In this document: positions 16,839 to 24,492 of the stretch, piece by piece
How the letters are laid out: each line of letters opens with the position of its first letter
How positions within the stretch are numbered: position 1 is the stretch's first letter
Origin: Geobacter sp.
GTDB taxonomy: Bacteria; Desulfobacterota; Desulfuromonadia; Geobacterales; DSM-12255
DNA length: 64,000 bases
Direction of reading: 5' to 3'
Assembly (NCBI GenBank): GCA_009684525.1
Contig: WKKR01000001.1
Location: 124,001-188,000, forward strand
The notes under the pieces: model-generated
Seen by the model: only the letters and a program-made list of their open reading frames with translations
The model's database searches: none
What the model was told of the DNA's origin: nothing
Position numbers and translations under genes: made by a program

Positions 16839-17252
16839 ATGGCTGAATCTGTCCAGTGTATGAGTTGCGGTTTCAAGGGCATGGTACGTGACGAGAATAG
16901 AACCGAGACCATCAGTTATTCCGGGGAGTCAATAACCCTCACAGGTTTGGCCGGATGGTTCTGTCCTGAATGTAGCGATGGTGTTTTTGATGATGAGAGC
17001 AGCCAGCGGTATGCAGAAGCAAGCGACAGCCTGGTGATGCTTGCCCGTAAGAGATGCCGTGAAGAAGTCCGTAGGATACGCAGGAAACTTGGTCTCACAC
17101 AGAAGGAGGCTGCTGCAATGTTTGGTGGCGGCATCAATGCGTTTTCACGATACGAGCGAGGGGAAACCGAGCCGAGCATCGCCACAATGCAGCTACTTCG
17201 CTTGTTGGACAAGCATCCTGAGCTTCTAAACGAGCTACGCATGGCTGCATGA
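16839..17252 (+). CDS. mqsA: MqsA-type antitoxin and autorepressor
   Basis: A 137-residue antitoxin. The N-terminal part has the zinc site CMSCGF and CPECSDGVFD, and the C-terminal part is an XRE-like helix-turn-helix (RKLGLTQKEAAAMFGGGINAFSRYERGETEPS). It neutralises MqsR and represses the operon through the palindrome at 16509-16523. AAGGAG stands 8 bp before the ATG, in contrast to the toxin gene. The order toxin then antitoxin, the 2-bp gap, and the family assignment are all consistent with a working system. It probably stabilises the island. Confidence 0.93.
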   Translation: MAESVQCMSCGFKGMVRDENRTETISYSGESITLTGLAGWFCPECSDGVFDDESSQRYAEASDSLVMLARKRCREEVRRIRRKLGLTQKEAAAMFGGGINAFSRYERGETEPSIATMQLLRLLDKHPELLNELRMAA

Positions 17253-17285
17253 TTTCAGGCAGTAGCGACCTCGCAGTGCTGTCGC

Positions 17286-17304
17286 TTCTGCACGGGTCTC
17301 TTCG
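17286..17304. repeat. Left copy of non-coding repeat block 2
   Basis: TTCTGCACGGGTCTCTTCG is identical at 48205-48223. Looser similarity continues for about 100 bp in both copies (GGCAT, GGATGTCT, ACCAAA/ACAAAA, AATCAC), and both copies end near a strong terminator. Confidence 0.65.
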
Positions 17305-17547
17305 TGAAAAATGTCACTGCCGGAAAAGGCATGAGGTGATTTGACTCATTTTGCGGAGGATGTCTGGTATAACCGAACAAAATCACAGATGCTTTCAAGA
17401 GGTCTGACAAAATATTAAATGTAAAGGACTGTTTCCTGGAGAATTTGCAGTTGCCAATCGTTGGGAGGTGGTGTAGTAGTTCTTATTGAGTCAGCAGTTA
17501 TCTGGTGAGGTGAGTGTGTGGATGCTGGTCACATATTCCGTTGATTC

Positions 17548-17593
17548 AAGGCCGCATCGGTCAGCAATGAGCTGGCTGGTGCGGCCTTTTGTT
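17548..17593 (+). terminator. Rho-independent terminator (probably bidirectional)
   Basis: AAGGCCGCA and TGCGGCCTTTT form a 9-bp stem with an inner stem, followed by TTTTGTTT; A residues precede it on the other side. The stretch 17253-17547 before it has no supported gene and could encode a small RNA. Confidence 0.75.
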
Positions 17594-17715
17594 TGAGTGT
17601 TGAGAGAGTGGGTATTTGTAGGGGATGTCCCGATTATTTCCGATTATTTCATCGGGACTTTGTTGCAAGGTTGGATAGTTTTGTATACTGTCCCCGGAAC
17701 TGCCAAAGAGAAAAT

Positions 17716-18555
17716 ATGCAAAAAGAAGAAGATTACTTAGAGCTACTGCAAGCCTTGCTCGAAGTCATAGAGGTTAATAAAGGTACAGCAGCTGGGGACG
17801 ATGATCGAGTTCTTGACGCTGAAGGTCTCGCCATCAAATGTTTTAGTCATGCCTGCTCCCTTCTATATCTTCTTCGAGGTACAAATGTTCCTGACTTAGG
17901 AGCGGCATTCTTTGATCCAGGGTCCATTAATGTCCTTGGACGGGCAATGCTGGAGTCATTTCTCGTCTTTTACTACATATTTGTTGACCCTGAAACTGCA
18001 GAAGAAGAAACCTTTAGATACCACTCTTGGCTTTACAAAGACCTACTGGAGCGACAAAAGTTTCCAGCAAGGTCTCCAGAAGGAAAGAGAATTTTAGAGA
18101 CAGAAATAACTGCCATCAGCGCCTTAAGGGGCGAGATTGAAGGTAGTAACTCGTACGCGAACCTGACGCCCAAGCAGAGGCAAATTCTTATCGAAGGTCG
18201 GGAATGGCGTTTCAAAGGGTGGAAAAAGATTGCTCTTTCTTCCGGGCTAAGCGAGGTCCATTCATCAGCCTTTTACACCTACCTGTGTTCATATGCACAC
18301 GCTGGTAGCTTAAGCGTCCTCCAAATGAGACAATGCGAAACTGCTGCACACCAGCAAGGATTGGTTGGAGCGACGATGGGGCTAGCCATGATTTGCATTG
18401 CGTACATGACCAAGGCCTACTGTACCTATTTCCCCAAATCCAACTCACTGTTAGAAAAGAACGAACATCATCGGACAACAATTCAGATGTGGACGGAGAT
18501 TGGGGCATCCGATCTTGAAGAAGTTGATATCGACTGGGACGCATTGAATGGCTAA
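17716..18555 (+). CDS. DUF5677-like hypothetical protein (cassette gene)
   Basis: A 279-residue, mostly helical protein without signal peptide. The pattern FSHACSLLYLLRG, then RAMLESFLVFYYIF and the later YLCSYAHAG resembles the DUF5677 family, whose members are common in integron cassettes and islands; no function is established. The start at 17716 is preferred because AAAGAGAAA lies upstream and upstream in-frame codons read like non-coding sequence. Codon use is AT-richer than in the core genes. It is followed by an attC-like folded site at 18550-18612 that overlaps its stop codon. Confidence 0.6.
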   Translation: MQKEEDYLELLQALLEVIEVNKGTAAGDDDRVLDAEGLAIKCFSHACSLLYLLRGTNVPDLGAAFFDPGSINVLGRAMLESFLVFYYIFVDPETAEEETFRYHSWLYKDLLERQKFPARSPEGKRILETEITAISALRGEIEGSNSYANLTPKQRQILIEGREWRFKGWKKIALSSGLSEVHSSAFYTYLCSYAHAGSLSVLQMRQCETAAHQQGLVGATMGLAMICIAYMTKAYCTYFPKSNSLLEKNEHHRTTIQMWTEIGASDLEEVDIDWDALNG

Positions 18556-18612
18556 CCTGGGCGCAGACCTGTCTACGCTTCGCTCCGCAGGTCACGCCCC
18601 GCCCCGTTGTAC
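18550..18612 (+). repeat. attC-like recombination site 1
   Basis: A 63-bp imperfect dyad: outer arms GGCTAAC and GTTGTAC, inner arms GGGCGCAGACCTG and CAGGTCACGCCC that pair with an unmatched base on one side, and a TACGCTTCGCTCC centre. This fits the R''-L''-L'-R' architecture of integron attC sites, although the R' box departs from GTTRRRY at one base. Confidence 0.5.
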
Positions 18613-18628
18613 ATCAAAAGGAATCAAA

Positions 18629-19231
18629 ATGGAAAATGAGCATTTTGTGCAGCCCGAAAAGTTCTGTGCAGCATTCAAGGAGGCGGCTGTCATCCATGAC
18701 AAAGACTTGAAACAACACTGGACGAGTGGTTTGACTCAATATACCAGGACCATTCGTAGAGTACTTGATGACGTCGCTACCCTTCTCAGAGTAAACCTTT
18801 ACAACTCCGACTACTACACCCTTGATGCAGTCTTCTATCGCGAAAAGGACAGCGAGCACTTCGATAAAGATGAAACATACGTCAAAAATATCGTAGTAGC
18901 GTTTGAGCACGAGAATGCGATCAGAGGGTCAGTCAGTGAAATGAACAAACTTCAGCTTTTTAATGCCCCTCTTAAAGTCCTTGTCACATATGGTGACAGT
19001 GCGCAGCGAAAGGAATTCCTGGGCAAATATACCAAAATAGTGAAGGGCGCAGATCTATTTTCAGATATTTCGACACACAGGAGGCAGCTTGTAATCTTCG
19101 GAGATAAACCAGCAGAAAATATTGAGTGGTATTCATTTGTTTATGAGGAGGGCCGATGGGTGCCTATTGAAAAGACTGCTCCAAAAGGGGAAGGCAATCC
19201 AGCAAATGCCATAAAGCCGGAGCACAACTAA
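18629..19231 (+). CDS. Hypothetical protein, possibly nuclease-like (cassette gene)
   Basis: A 200-residue cytosolic protein without a family I can name. The central LDAVFY strand followed by NIVVAFEHEN and then APLKVLVTYGDS resembles the D...ExE core order of PD-(D/E)XK nucleases, so a restriction-like fold is possible but unproven. The ATG at 18629 follows AAAAGGAATCAAA; the in-frame ATG at 18548 would read through the attC-like site and is rejected. It lies between two attC-like sites, in the AT-rich left part of the island beside an Mrr-like nuclease gene. Confidence 0.55.
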   Translation: MENEHFVQPEKFCAAFKEAAVIHDKDLKQHWTSGLTQYTRTIRRVLDDVATLLRVNLYNSDYYTLDAVFYREKDSEHFDKDETYVKNIVVAFEHENAIRGSVSEMNKLQLFNAPLKVLVTYGDSAQRKEFLGKYTKIVKGADLFSDISTHRRQLVIFGDKPAENIEWYSFVYEEGRWVPIEKTAPKGEGNPANAIKPEHN

Positions 19232-19279
19232 TTGCAACAGCGGGCGGAAAACCTCGCCGCTGTGCTCTCGGCGTTGGGC
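19222..19279 (+). repeat. attC-like recombination site 2
   Basis: A 58-bp imperfect dyad that ends in GTTGGGC, a match to the GTTRRRY core. Inner arms ACAGCGGGCG and CGCCGCTGT pair with one unpaired G. The left box GCACAAC deviates from RYYYAAC at one base. It overlaps the stop of the preceding gene and ends 13 bp before the next. Confidence 0.55.
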
Positions 19280-19292
19280 AAAAAGGGAAAAC

Positions 19293-20519
19293 ATGAGTAA
19301 AGAACTTATCTTGCCTTCAGAAATACCTTGGGACGACATAAAAGGTTCCGAACTCGAAGAGTTATTGTACTGGCTATTCGAATCGATGGGCGCAAAGGAT
19401 CTTGAGTGGCGAAAGGGCGGCAAAGGCCCCGGAACAGCTGATCAAGGAAGAGACATAGAATGTACCTTCTATACTTCATCACCCGAGGGTGAGCTGACAA
19501 AACAAAAATGGTGGGTAGAAGCAAAAGGTAGGAGTTCAACAGTCGATCCGAGTTCAATAAAAGAATCCATCCTCAATGTGGCTGGAAGTAATGATATTGA
19601 TGTGCTTGTAATAGCTACCAATGCACAATTTTCGAATCCAACGCGGGATTGGGTCAAGGAGTGGCAGAAGACTCATAAGAGCCCAGTCATAAAGTTGTGG
19701 GAACGTTCTTGCCTTGAGCGAATGGTAAGCAAACATCCCTTAGCCGTTATTAGACTTTTTACAAAGGCACTCTCCGCACAGGGAAAGCTTGAAGTCGCAA
19801 GGACAAAATTGTGGAACTACGCTACGTTTACCGATAGACCTCATCTTGCAGAACTATGGAGAGTTAAGAGTGAACTTGTATTTGAGCAGGGGGCACTATT
19901 TGCACTAATCGCCTCTGAAATGGCAAACGGCGATATTACCAAAAGGTCATGGGCCGCATACACGACAAATGAAGTCCTGTTATTATGTGTTCTTTATTCG
20001 CTTACAAACAGTTTTTACTTGTTCTTTAGAATATCCGAGGCTGGAGCAAGACAAGAACCAGTCATAAAGGCATTTTCCTACCTGTTGTTAGTGGCTGTAC
20101 ATCGAGCTGGAGCTAAAACAGTTTTAACCTTGATCAACAATATATTTGATGACTTTCATGGCAAAAAACTCCCCTCAGAGCTGAGAAAATTTATCTTAGA
20201 ACCAGTTATAAATACTTTGACAGGTGAGATTAGAGATGTCTGTACGCATGACTGTTCTCGGATAAGTACTGACCCAAGCATACTCACTAAGCCAGAGATC
20301 AAAGACTACTGGAAGCGGCTTCGGCTAGCTGGTGACGAAGAAGAAAAAGATGATCGTATTCTAACAATAGAATGTTTTTCAAACCCATGCAGGTTCGGGA
20401 TAGCGACAGGTGATAAAAAACATTGCCCCATTTGTTTCCTTGAAAATCCGGAAATGAAACTCTCCAAGACACTTAAAACTGTGGAAACTCTTACAAAGGC
20501 ACATATGTCATCGGCGTAG
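19293..20519 (+). CDS. Mrr-like restriction endonuclease domain protein
   Basis: A 408-residue protein. Residues about 15-125 carry a PD-(D/E)XK restriction-endonuclease core: LEELLYWLFESMG, then DQGRDIECTFY with the metal-binding Asp, then WWVEAKGR with the E-x-K pair, then VLVIATNAQFS. This resembles Mrr_cat nucleases that attack modified or foreign DNA. The middle is helical with no clear family. The C-terminus has ECFSNPCRFG and HCPICF, a possible zinc ribbon. No methylase is linked, so it may be a modification-dependent or solitary defence nuclease. AAAAAGGGAAAAC precedes the ATG. Confidence 0.7.
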   Translation: MSKELILPSEIPWDDIKGSELEELLYWLFESMGAKDLEWRKGGKGPGTADQGRDIECTFYTSSPEGELTKQKWWVEAKGRSSTVDPSSIKESILNVAGSNDIDVLVIATNAQFSNPTRDWVKEWQKTHKSPVIKLWERSCLERMVSKHPLAVIRLFTKALSAQGKLEVARTKLWNYATFTDRPHLAELWRVKSELVFEQGALFALIASEMANGDITKRSWAAYTTNEVLLLCVLYSLTNSFYLFFRISEAGARQEPVIKAFSYLLLVAVHRAGAKTVLTLINNIFDDFHGKKLPSELRKFILEPVINTLTGEIRDVCTHDCSRISTDPSILTKPEIKDYWKRLRLAGDEEEKDDRILTIECFSNPCRFGIATGDKKHCPICFLENPEMKLSKTLKTVETLTKAHMSSA

Positions 20520-20600
20520 TCGCATACGCGGCTAAGCAGTGCTGCTCAAAGCAGTAGAACTACACTCGTGCACAATCGAAGGTCGTCTTTAGGGCAAATT

Positions 20601-20987
20601 ATGTCATTGTCTGACTTTAGTAAGGTAACTGAGTGGGCTGTCGGAGTACATCTTGATCGCATCAAGAATAACGAGCTGATTTTATTGAAGGGGCATCTCA
20701 TTCTTGAAGTGGCCATTGATAGTGCTATCCACACTCTTGACAAGAAAAACACGTCAAAGCTTAAAAATTTGTCGTTCCACAGGAAACTCCAGATTTTAGG
20801 CTGTCTGCAGCCACATGCCACACCAGATCTGAAAAAAGCTCTTGGGCATCTCATAACTCTAAATATTCTACGGAACCGTCTTGCTCACGAATTCATGTTT
20901 GATGGTGGCACTGAGGATCTTGGTAGATGGAGCGAAGCAGTCTTGGTGGATTTCCCTGGGAATTCGGGGGACATAATACCTATTTAA
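20601..20987 (+). CDS. HEPN-type small protein, C-terminus supplied by a transposon end
   Basis: A 128-residue helical protein. The segment LRNRLAHEF carries the R-x4-H motif of HEPN RNases or HEPN-like partners near residue 100. The last residues (NSGDIIPI and the stop) are read from the left inverted repeat of the transposase element at 20964-21706, so the original C-terminus was probably lost on insertion. The start at 20601 is taken for MSLSDFS; a start at 20568 (GTG) cannot be excluded. No nucleotidyltransferase partner is adjacent. Function in defence is possible but not shown. Confidence 0.5.
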   Translation: MSLSDFSKVTEWAVGVHLDRIKNNELILLKGHLILEVAIDSAIHTLDKKNTSKLKNLSFHRKLQILGCLQPHATPDLKKALGHLITLNILRNRLAHEFMFDGGTEDLGRWSEAVLVDFPGNSGDIIPI

Positions 20988-21706
20988 CCTTGACTCTCTG
21001 AGCGCATTCTCATATTGTTCGACCATGGCTCGCATTTCTCGAATTGTCGTCCCCGGCTATCCACATCATGTCACCCAACGTGGGGTCCGCTCCATGGATG
21101 TCTTTCACTCCGATGAGGATCGTCGCGCCTATCTTGCCTTTTTGTCTGAGGAGGCCGCGCGGTTCAATGTCGAAATCCTGTCCTGGTGCCTCATGACGAA
21201 CCATGTCCATTTCATTGCAGTGCCCAACAGTGAGACATCACTTGCCCGCGGCTTCGGAGAAGCCCATCGTCGCTACACTCGCATGAAAAACTTCTCTCAG
21301 GGGGTTCGTGGCTACCTTTTCCAGGGAAGATTCAGTTCGTGCGTGCTCGATCAGCGGCACCTGCTAGCGGCTGCCCGCTATGTGGCATTAAACCCGGTTG
21401 TTGCCGGCATGGTCGAAACACCCTGGGAATATCCTTGGTCAAGCACTCGCTACCACTGCGGATTGTCGGACCATGACCCACTGGTGAAGGACCGGACACT
21501 GTTGGGACTGGTTACGGATTGGAGAGAGTTTTTAAGCTGCAAAGCGAGCACGGAACCGGACCGGCTTCAGCAATCCATTCGTACCGGCCGTCCGGCAGGT
21601 GATGAACAATTTATTGCCGCGATTGAGAACCTGACGGGACGTGAGTTGAAGATAAAGCCAGCGGGAAGGCCCTCTAAATCAGCATAATGGGTATTGTGTC
21701 CCCCGA
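20964..21706 (+). mobile_element. REP-type (Y1 HUH) transposase element with inverted ends
   Basis: A 743-bp unit. Left end TCGGGGGACATAATACC (20964-20980) and right end GGTATTGTGTCCCCCGA (21690-21706) are near-perfect inverted repeats flanking one transposase gene. The left end lies inside the 3' part of the HEPN gene. A second, decayed transposase fragment of the same family lies at 22398-22508. Confidence 0.7.
21025..21687 (+). CDS. REP-associated tyrosine transposase (TnpA_REP/RAYT family)
   Basis: A 220-residue Y1 HUH transposase. It begins MARISRIVVPGYPHHVTQRG and has CLMTNHVHFIAVP with the HUH pair, YLFQGRFSSCVLD, YVALNPVVAGMV and YPWSSTRYH, the usual signature series of the TnpA_REP family. 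The catalytic tyrosine is most likely in the AARYVALNP helix. Such enzymes mobilise or amplify short palindromic repeats. The reading frame is intact, and inverted ends surround the gene, so it may still act. Confidence 0.92.
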   Translation: MARISRIVVPGYPHHVTQRGVRSMDVFHSDEDRRAYLAFLSEEAARFNVEILSWCLMTNHVHFIAVPNSETSLARGFGEAHRRYTRMKNFSQGVRGYLFQGRFSSCVLDQRHLLAAARYVALNPVVAGMVETPWEYPWSSTRYHCGLSDHDPLVKDRTLLGLVTDWREFLSCKASTEPDRLQQSIRTGRPAGDEQFIAAIENLTGRELKIKPAGRPSKSA

Positions 21707-21742
21707 TTATGTGCACCGCCTCCTACCCGATTGGAAAGAAAA

Positions 21743-22051
21743 ATGATGAAAAAATTACTGATTACTACCATCGTACTCCTCCTCAGTGGATGCGTGTCGC
21801 AGATTGTCTCTGTTGATGATTCAGCGAAAACATGGATTGGCCGTCCATTGGCTGAACTTAAAGAAGTTATCTGGAGCCGAAAATCCTCAACGTATGCGGA
21901 GAGGATTGGATGGCAAGAAAAGACGTACTCTCTTGATAACGGGAATTTAGTGTATGTTGAGCCCGTACGCCCAGGTTGTTTTATACACTGGGAAACGGAC
22001 GCAAAAGGGATGATAAGAGCGTACAAAACGGAAGGGAATCGATGCTTTTGA
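21743..22051 (+). CDS. Small lipoprotein (cassette gene)
   Basis: A 102-residue predicted lipoprotein. MMKKLLITTIVLLLSGC is a signal peptide with the lipobox LSGC at about residue 17. The mature part contains TWIGRPLAELKEVIWS, a pattern seen in small outer-membrane lipoproteins of the SmpA/OmlA-like size class, but the match is too weak to name. GGAAAG precedes the ATG at 21743; the ATG at 21731 has no better site. It is followed by a folded attC-like site and sits just after the transposase element, so it is read as another cassette. Confidence 0.6.
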   Translation: MMKKLLITTIVLLLSGCVSQIVSVDDSAKTWIGRPLAELKEVIWSRKSSTYAERIGWQEKTYSLDNGNLVYVEPVRPGCFIHWETDAKGMIRAYKTEGNRCF

Positions 22052-22132
22052 AAACCTTCAAGATCAAGGGCAGCTCTGCTGGAGATGAGACCAGAACGTA
22101 ACAAGGAGACAGCGGAATCTGAAAAGTCTGGA

Positions 22133-22198
22133 TTCCAACCAGCTGGCGGCAGACGGACTTCGCTAACGCTCCGCCGCTGCGCCGCTACGACGTTATAC
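22133..22198 (+). repeat. attC-like recombination site 3
   Basis: A 66-bp imperfect dyad: left box TTCCAAC, right box GTTATAC, arms TGGCGGCAGACGGA and TCCGCCGCTGCGCCGC around a CTTCGCTAACGC centre. Boxes deviate from consensus at one base each, so this is the least certain of the three. Confidence 0.4.
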
Positions 22199-22210
22199 CC
22201 GGAGAATACT

Positions 22211-22261
22211 ATGAGACAAATACTATGGGCCGTGGTTATCCCGGCGGTGATGTGCGCCTGA
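22211..22261 (+). pseudogene. Truncated start of a cassette ORF
   Basis: GGAGAATACT precedes an ATG that encodes MRQILWAVVIPAVMCA and then a stop. It reads as a signal or lipoprotein leader cut off directly after the lipobox-like Cys, just behind attC-like site 3. Probably the remains of the next cassette. Confidence 0.4.
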
Positions 22262-22397
22262 ATCACGGTAGCTAGATTATTCAGCATTGTCAATGCTAGA
22301 TTATTGTGTGTTGCAGCAACAAGATTATTCTGTTGCATCGGACGAGATGAGCTGAAGCGGGGTAATTCCGGGGGTAATTCCCGAGGGGGGTAAGGCC

Positions 22398-22508
22398 CAC
22401 GGAGAGTACCGCTGGAGCAGTGCCGCTGCCCATCTTGCCGGGAACGATGATCAGCTCGCAAAGGTCAAGCCGCTGTTGGACATTGTAAGTGGTTCTTTGA
22501 CCTCTTTC
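22398..22508 (+). pseudogene. C-terminal remnant of a REP-type transposase
   Basis: The frame starting at 22398 reads HGEYRWSSAAAHLAGNDD and continues QLAKVKPLLDIV, a clear match to the C-terminal end of TnpA_REP transposases. No start or upstream part is left. The preceding bases 22262-22397 carry three TAGATTATT stretches and a GGGGTAATTCC direct repeat but no gene. The remnant ends where the response-regulator fragment on the other strand begins. Confidence 0.65.
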
Positions 22509-22709
22509 CTGACCCTTCGGCATATCTCCACGCCATCCAAGCCCGGCATCAGCCAGTCAAGAATGGCCAGTTTCGGGGCGTCTTCTCCTTGCAGGGCCTG
22601 CCACGCCTCGTTCCCGTCCCGTGACGATCACTTCATATCCCCATCTGGTCAGGGTTTCTTCCAGAAGATTACAAAATGCCGGTTCATCATCAGCTATCAG
22701 GACCTTCAT
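22507..22709 (-). pseudogene. Response regulator receiver domain, frameshifted and truncated
   Basis: From the ATG at 22709 the frame reads MKVLIADDEPAFCNLLEETL, a normal receiver start with the DD pair. After about 30 residues one extra G in GTCACGGGACGGG (around 22619) shifts the frame; the other frame then gives DGNEAWQALQG, LAILDWLMPGLDG (phospho-Asp) and EICRRVRKEV. It ends near 22507 at the transposase remnant, so the last third of the domain is missing. The ATG overlaps the stop of the upstream histidine kinase, of which it was the partner. Confidence 0.7.
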
Positions 22710-24403
22710 TAATTCCCCTCCTTGTTCATTTCGTCTGCTGACAGGGAAAAAAAGAAGGTCGCTCCCTTCTCCGGTTCCCCTAGAGCCCATACCCTGCCAC
22801 CGTGTCGCTTGATAATCCGTGCCACCGTGGCCAGACCGATGCCATGACCGCTGTATTCTTCTGAACCCGGGAGTCTGTGGAAAGGGGTGAAGAGCTTGTC
22901 TGCACAAGCCATGTCAAAGCCGCTCCCGTTATCGCGGACGAAATAGGCCGGCTGTCCGGCAACTTCCGTTGCACCTAGCTCGATGACCGTTTCGGTGAGC
23001 TTGCCAGTGAATTTCCAGGCATTATTGAGAAGATTTTCCATGACCACCCGTAGCAGACTACGGTCCCCGACTATCTGAATCCCTTGGGCGATCCGGAAAG
23101 TGACATTGCGTTCAGGATCGGTATATTGCAGTTTCTCAGCTTCCTCATGGGCCAGCGCACTGAGGTCAACAATCTCACGGCATGGTTCGGCGTGGGACAG
23201 CCGGGAGAAACTGAGGAGGGCGTTAATGAGTTCATTCATGCTCAAGGTTCCGGTATATGCCTCCTGAAGGTAACCTTTGCATTGCTCGTCAAGCCTGTTG
23301 CTGCACATTTCCTTGAGTACCTGACAGTAGGCGTTAATAGTCGTCAAGGGCCGACGCAGGTCATGGGAGACCGTATAATTAAACGCCTCCAGCTCAATGT
23401 TGGCGGCTTCCAATTCGTTGGCGCGATTCTCGAGGTCGGAGTTCAGTATTTCAATCTGTTCTGTTGCCTGTTTTTGTGCGGTGATATCGCGCCATTCGGG
23501 CACGAGGAAAATTACTTCACCCTTTTCGTTCTTCACCGGCTTGAGTGAGAAGTCAACCCATACCAGCTTGCCGGCTGGGGTAAGATGAGTGGCTTCGAAA
23601 CGGACAAATTCACCTTGAGCTGCAGACCTGACGGCTTCACGCAGCTTTTCCCGGTCTTCCGTCGAGTGGGTCCACCAGGGAGTTTCCCAGAACGGTTTAC
23701 CGAGCACTTCAGCTTCCCTGGCTTCAATGAAATCAGTGGTAGTCCGGTTTATCTTGATCAGGGTTCCATCGGTCTTCATCAGCCCCATTGACTGTAATGC
23801 CTGATCGAAAATAACCTCAAATAGAGCATTGCTTTCCCGCAATGATTCTTCCGCCCGCTTGCGTTCGGTGATGTCGATGAATACAGCGCGGCACTCCTGT
23901 CCGGAACTAAAGGCCACGGCCTCGATCTGCACGAAGAACGGATACTTCCCCTCCTTCAGGAAAGCAATCTCGCAGTCCTTTTTGACCCGATTGGTAAAGA
24001 CCTTTCCGAGGAACTCATCGAAATGCGGACGGGATTCATGGGCAACGTACTGTTCGAGGCGCCGGCCGATCAGCCGGAAACGCTCGATCCCCAGGAGGGT
24101 GGCGCCGGTGAGGTTTACGGCGTTGATGATTCCGTTGAGATCGAGGGTAAGGTAGCCGATCGGGGCGAAATCGTAGAGGTCGGTGTACTTCTCCAGCACC
24201 GTCTCCGACTCTTCCTTTGCTTGGCTGAGCTCTGCATTCTGCATCTCCAATTCGATCTGATGGATCTGAAGTTCATGAAGGAGCCGGCGCGCATCGTCTT
24301 CTGCCCGCTGACAGGATGATGAGTCCTCTTTAAGACGTAGCTGCTCTTCCGCACGATCACGCAATGTGGCAGCTTCAGCTGTTTGACCCTTATCAGCTTT
24401 CAT
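22709..24403 (-). CDS. PAS-PAS sensor histidine kinase (soluble)
   Basis: A 564-residue histidine kinase without membrane segments. An N-terminal helix with [19 protein letters not shown] (about 41-60) leads to PAS 1 (about 65-190, FAPIGYLTLD), PAS 2 (about 195-325), a HisKA domain with the phospho-His in VSHDLRRPL, and a HATPase domain (NAWKFT, VRDNGSGFDM, GHGIGLATV). The same N-terminal helix motif occurs in the kinase at 29132, the activator at 30086 and the PAS protein at 41496. Its own response regulator just downstream is broken, so it may be orphaned or signal elsewhere. Confidence 0.9.
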   Translation of the reverse strand: MKADKGQTAEAATLRDRAEEQLRLKEDSSSCQRAEDDARRLLHELQIHQIELEMQNAELSQAKEESETVLEKYTDLYDFAPIGYLTLDLNGIINAVNLTGATLLGIERFRLIGRRLEQYVAHESRPHFDEFLGKVFTNRVKKDCEIAFLKEGKYPFFVQIEAVAFSSGQECRAVFIDITERKRAEESLRESNALFEVIFDQALQSMGLMKTDGTLIKINRTTTDFIEAREAEVLGKPFWETPWWTHSTEDREKLREAVRSAAQGEFVRFEATHLTPAGKLVWVDFSLKPVKNEKGEVIFLVPEWRDITAQKQATEQIEILNSDLENRANELEAANIELEAFNYTVSHDLRRPLTTINAYCQVLKEMCSNRLDEQCKGYLQEAYTGTLSMNELINALLSFSRLSHAEPCREIVDLSALAHEEAEKLQYTDPERNVTFRIAQGIQIVGDRSLLRVVMENLLNNAWKFTGKLTETVIELGATEVAGQPAYFVRDNGSGFDMACADKLFTPFHRLPGSEEYSGHGIGLATVARIIKRHGGRVWALGEPEKGATFFFSLSADEMNKEGN

Positions 24404-24492
24404 GGTCTTAACCCTAGATGCATCAGTTTCCTCCCCGCTTGCTCCGGAAGAAGATCATATGCGGGGTAGTGGGGCTATCTTCCACCTGAGCG

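Noticed and set aside
20505-20580. Possible fourth attC-like site after the Mrr-like gene
   Set aside because: A short CAGTGCTGC/GCAGTAG fold exists, but no AAC or GTT boxes at the ends.
22262-22345. TAGATTATT repeats as a CRISPR or iteron array
   Set aside because: Only three short copies with irregular spacing; no spacers of equal length and no replication or Cas gene.
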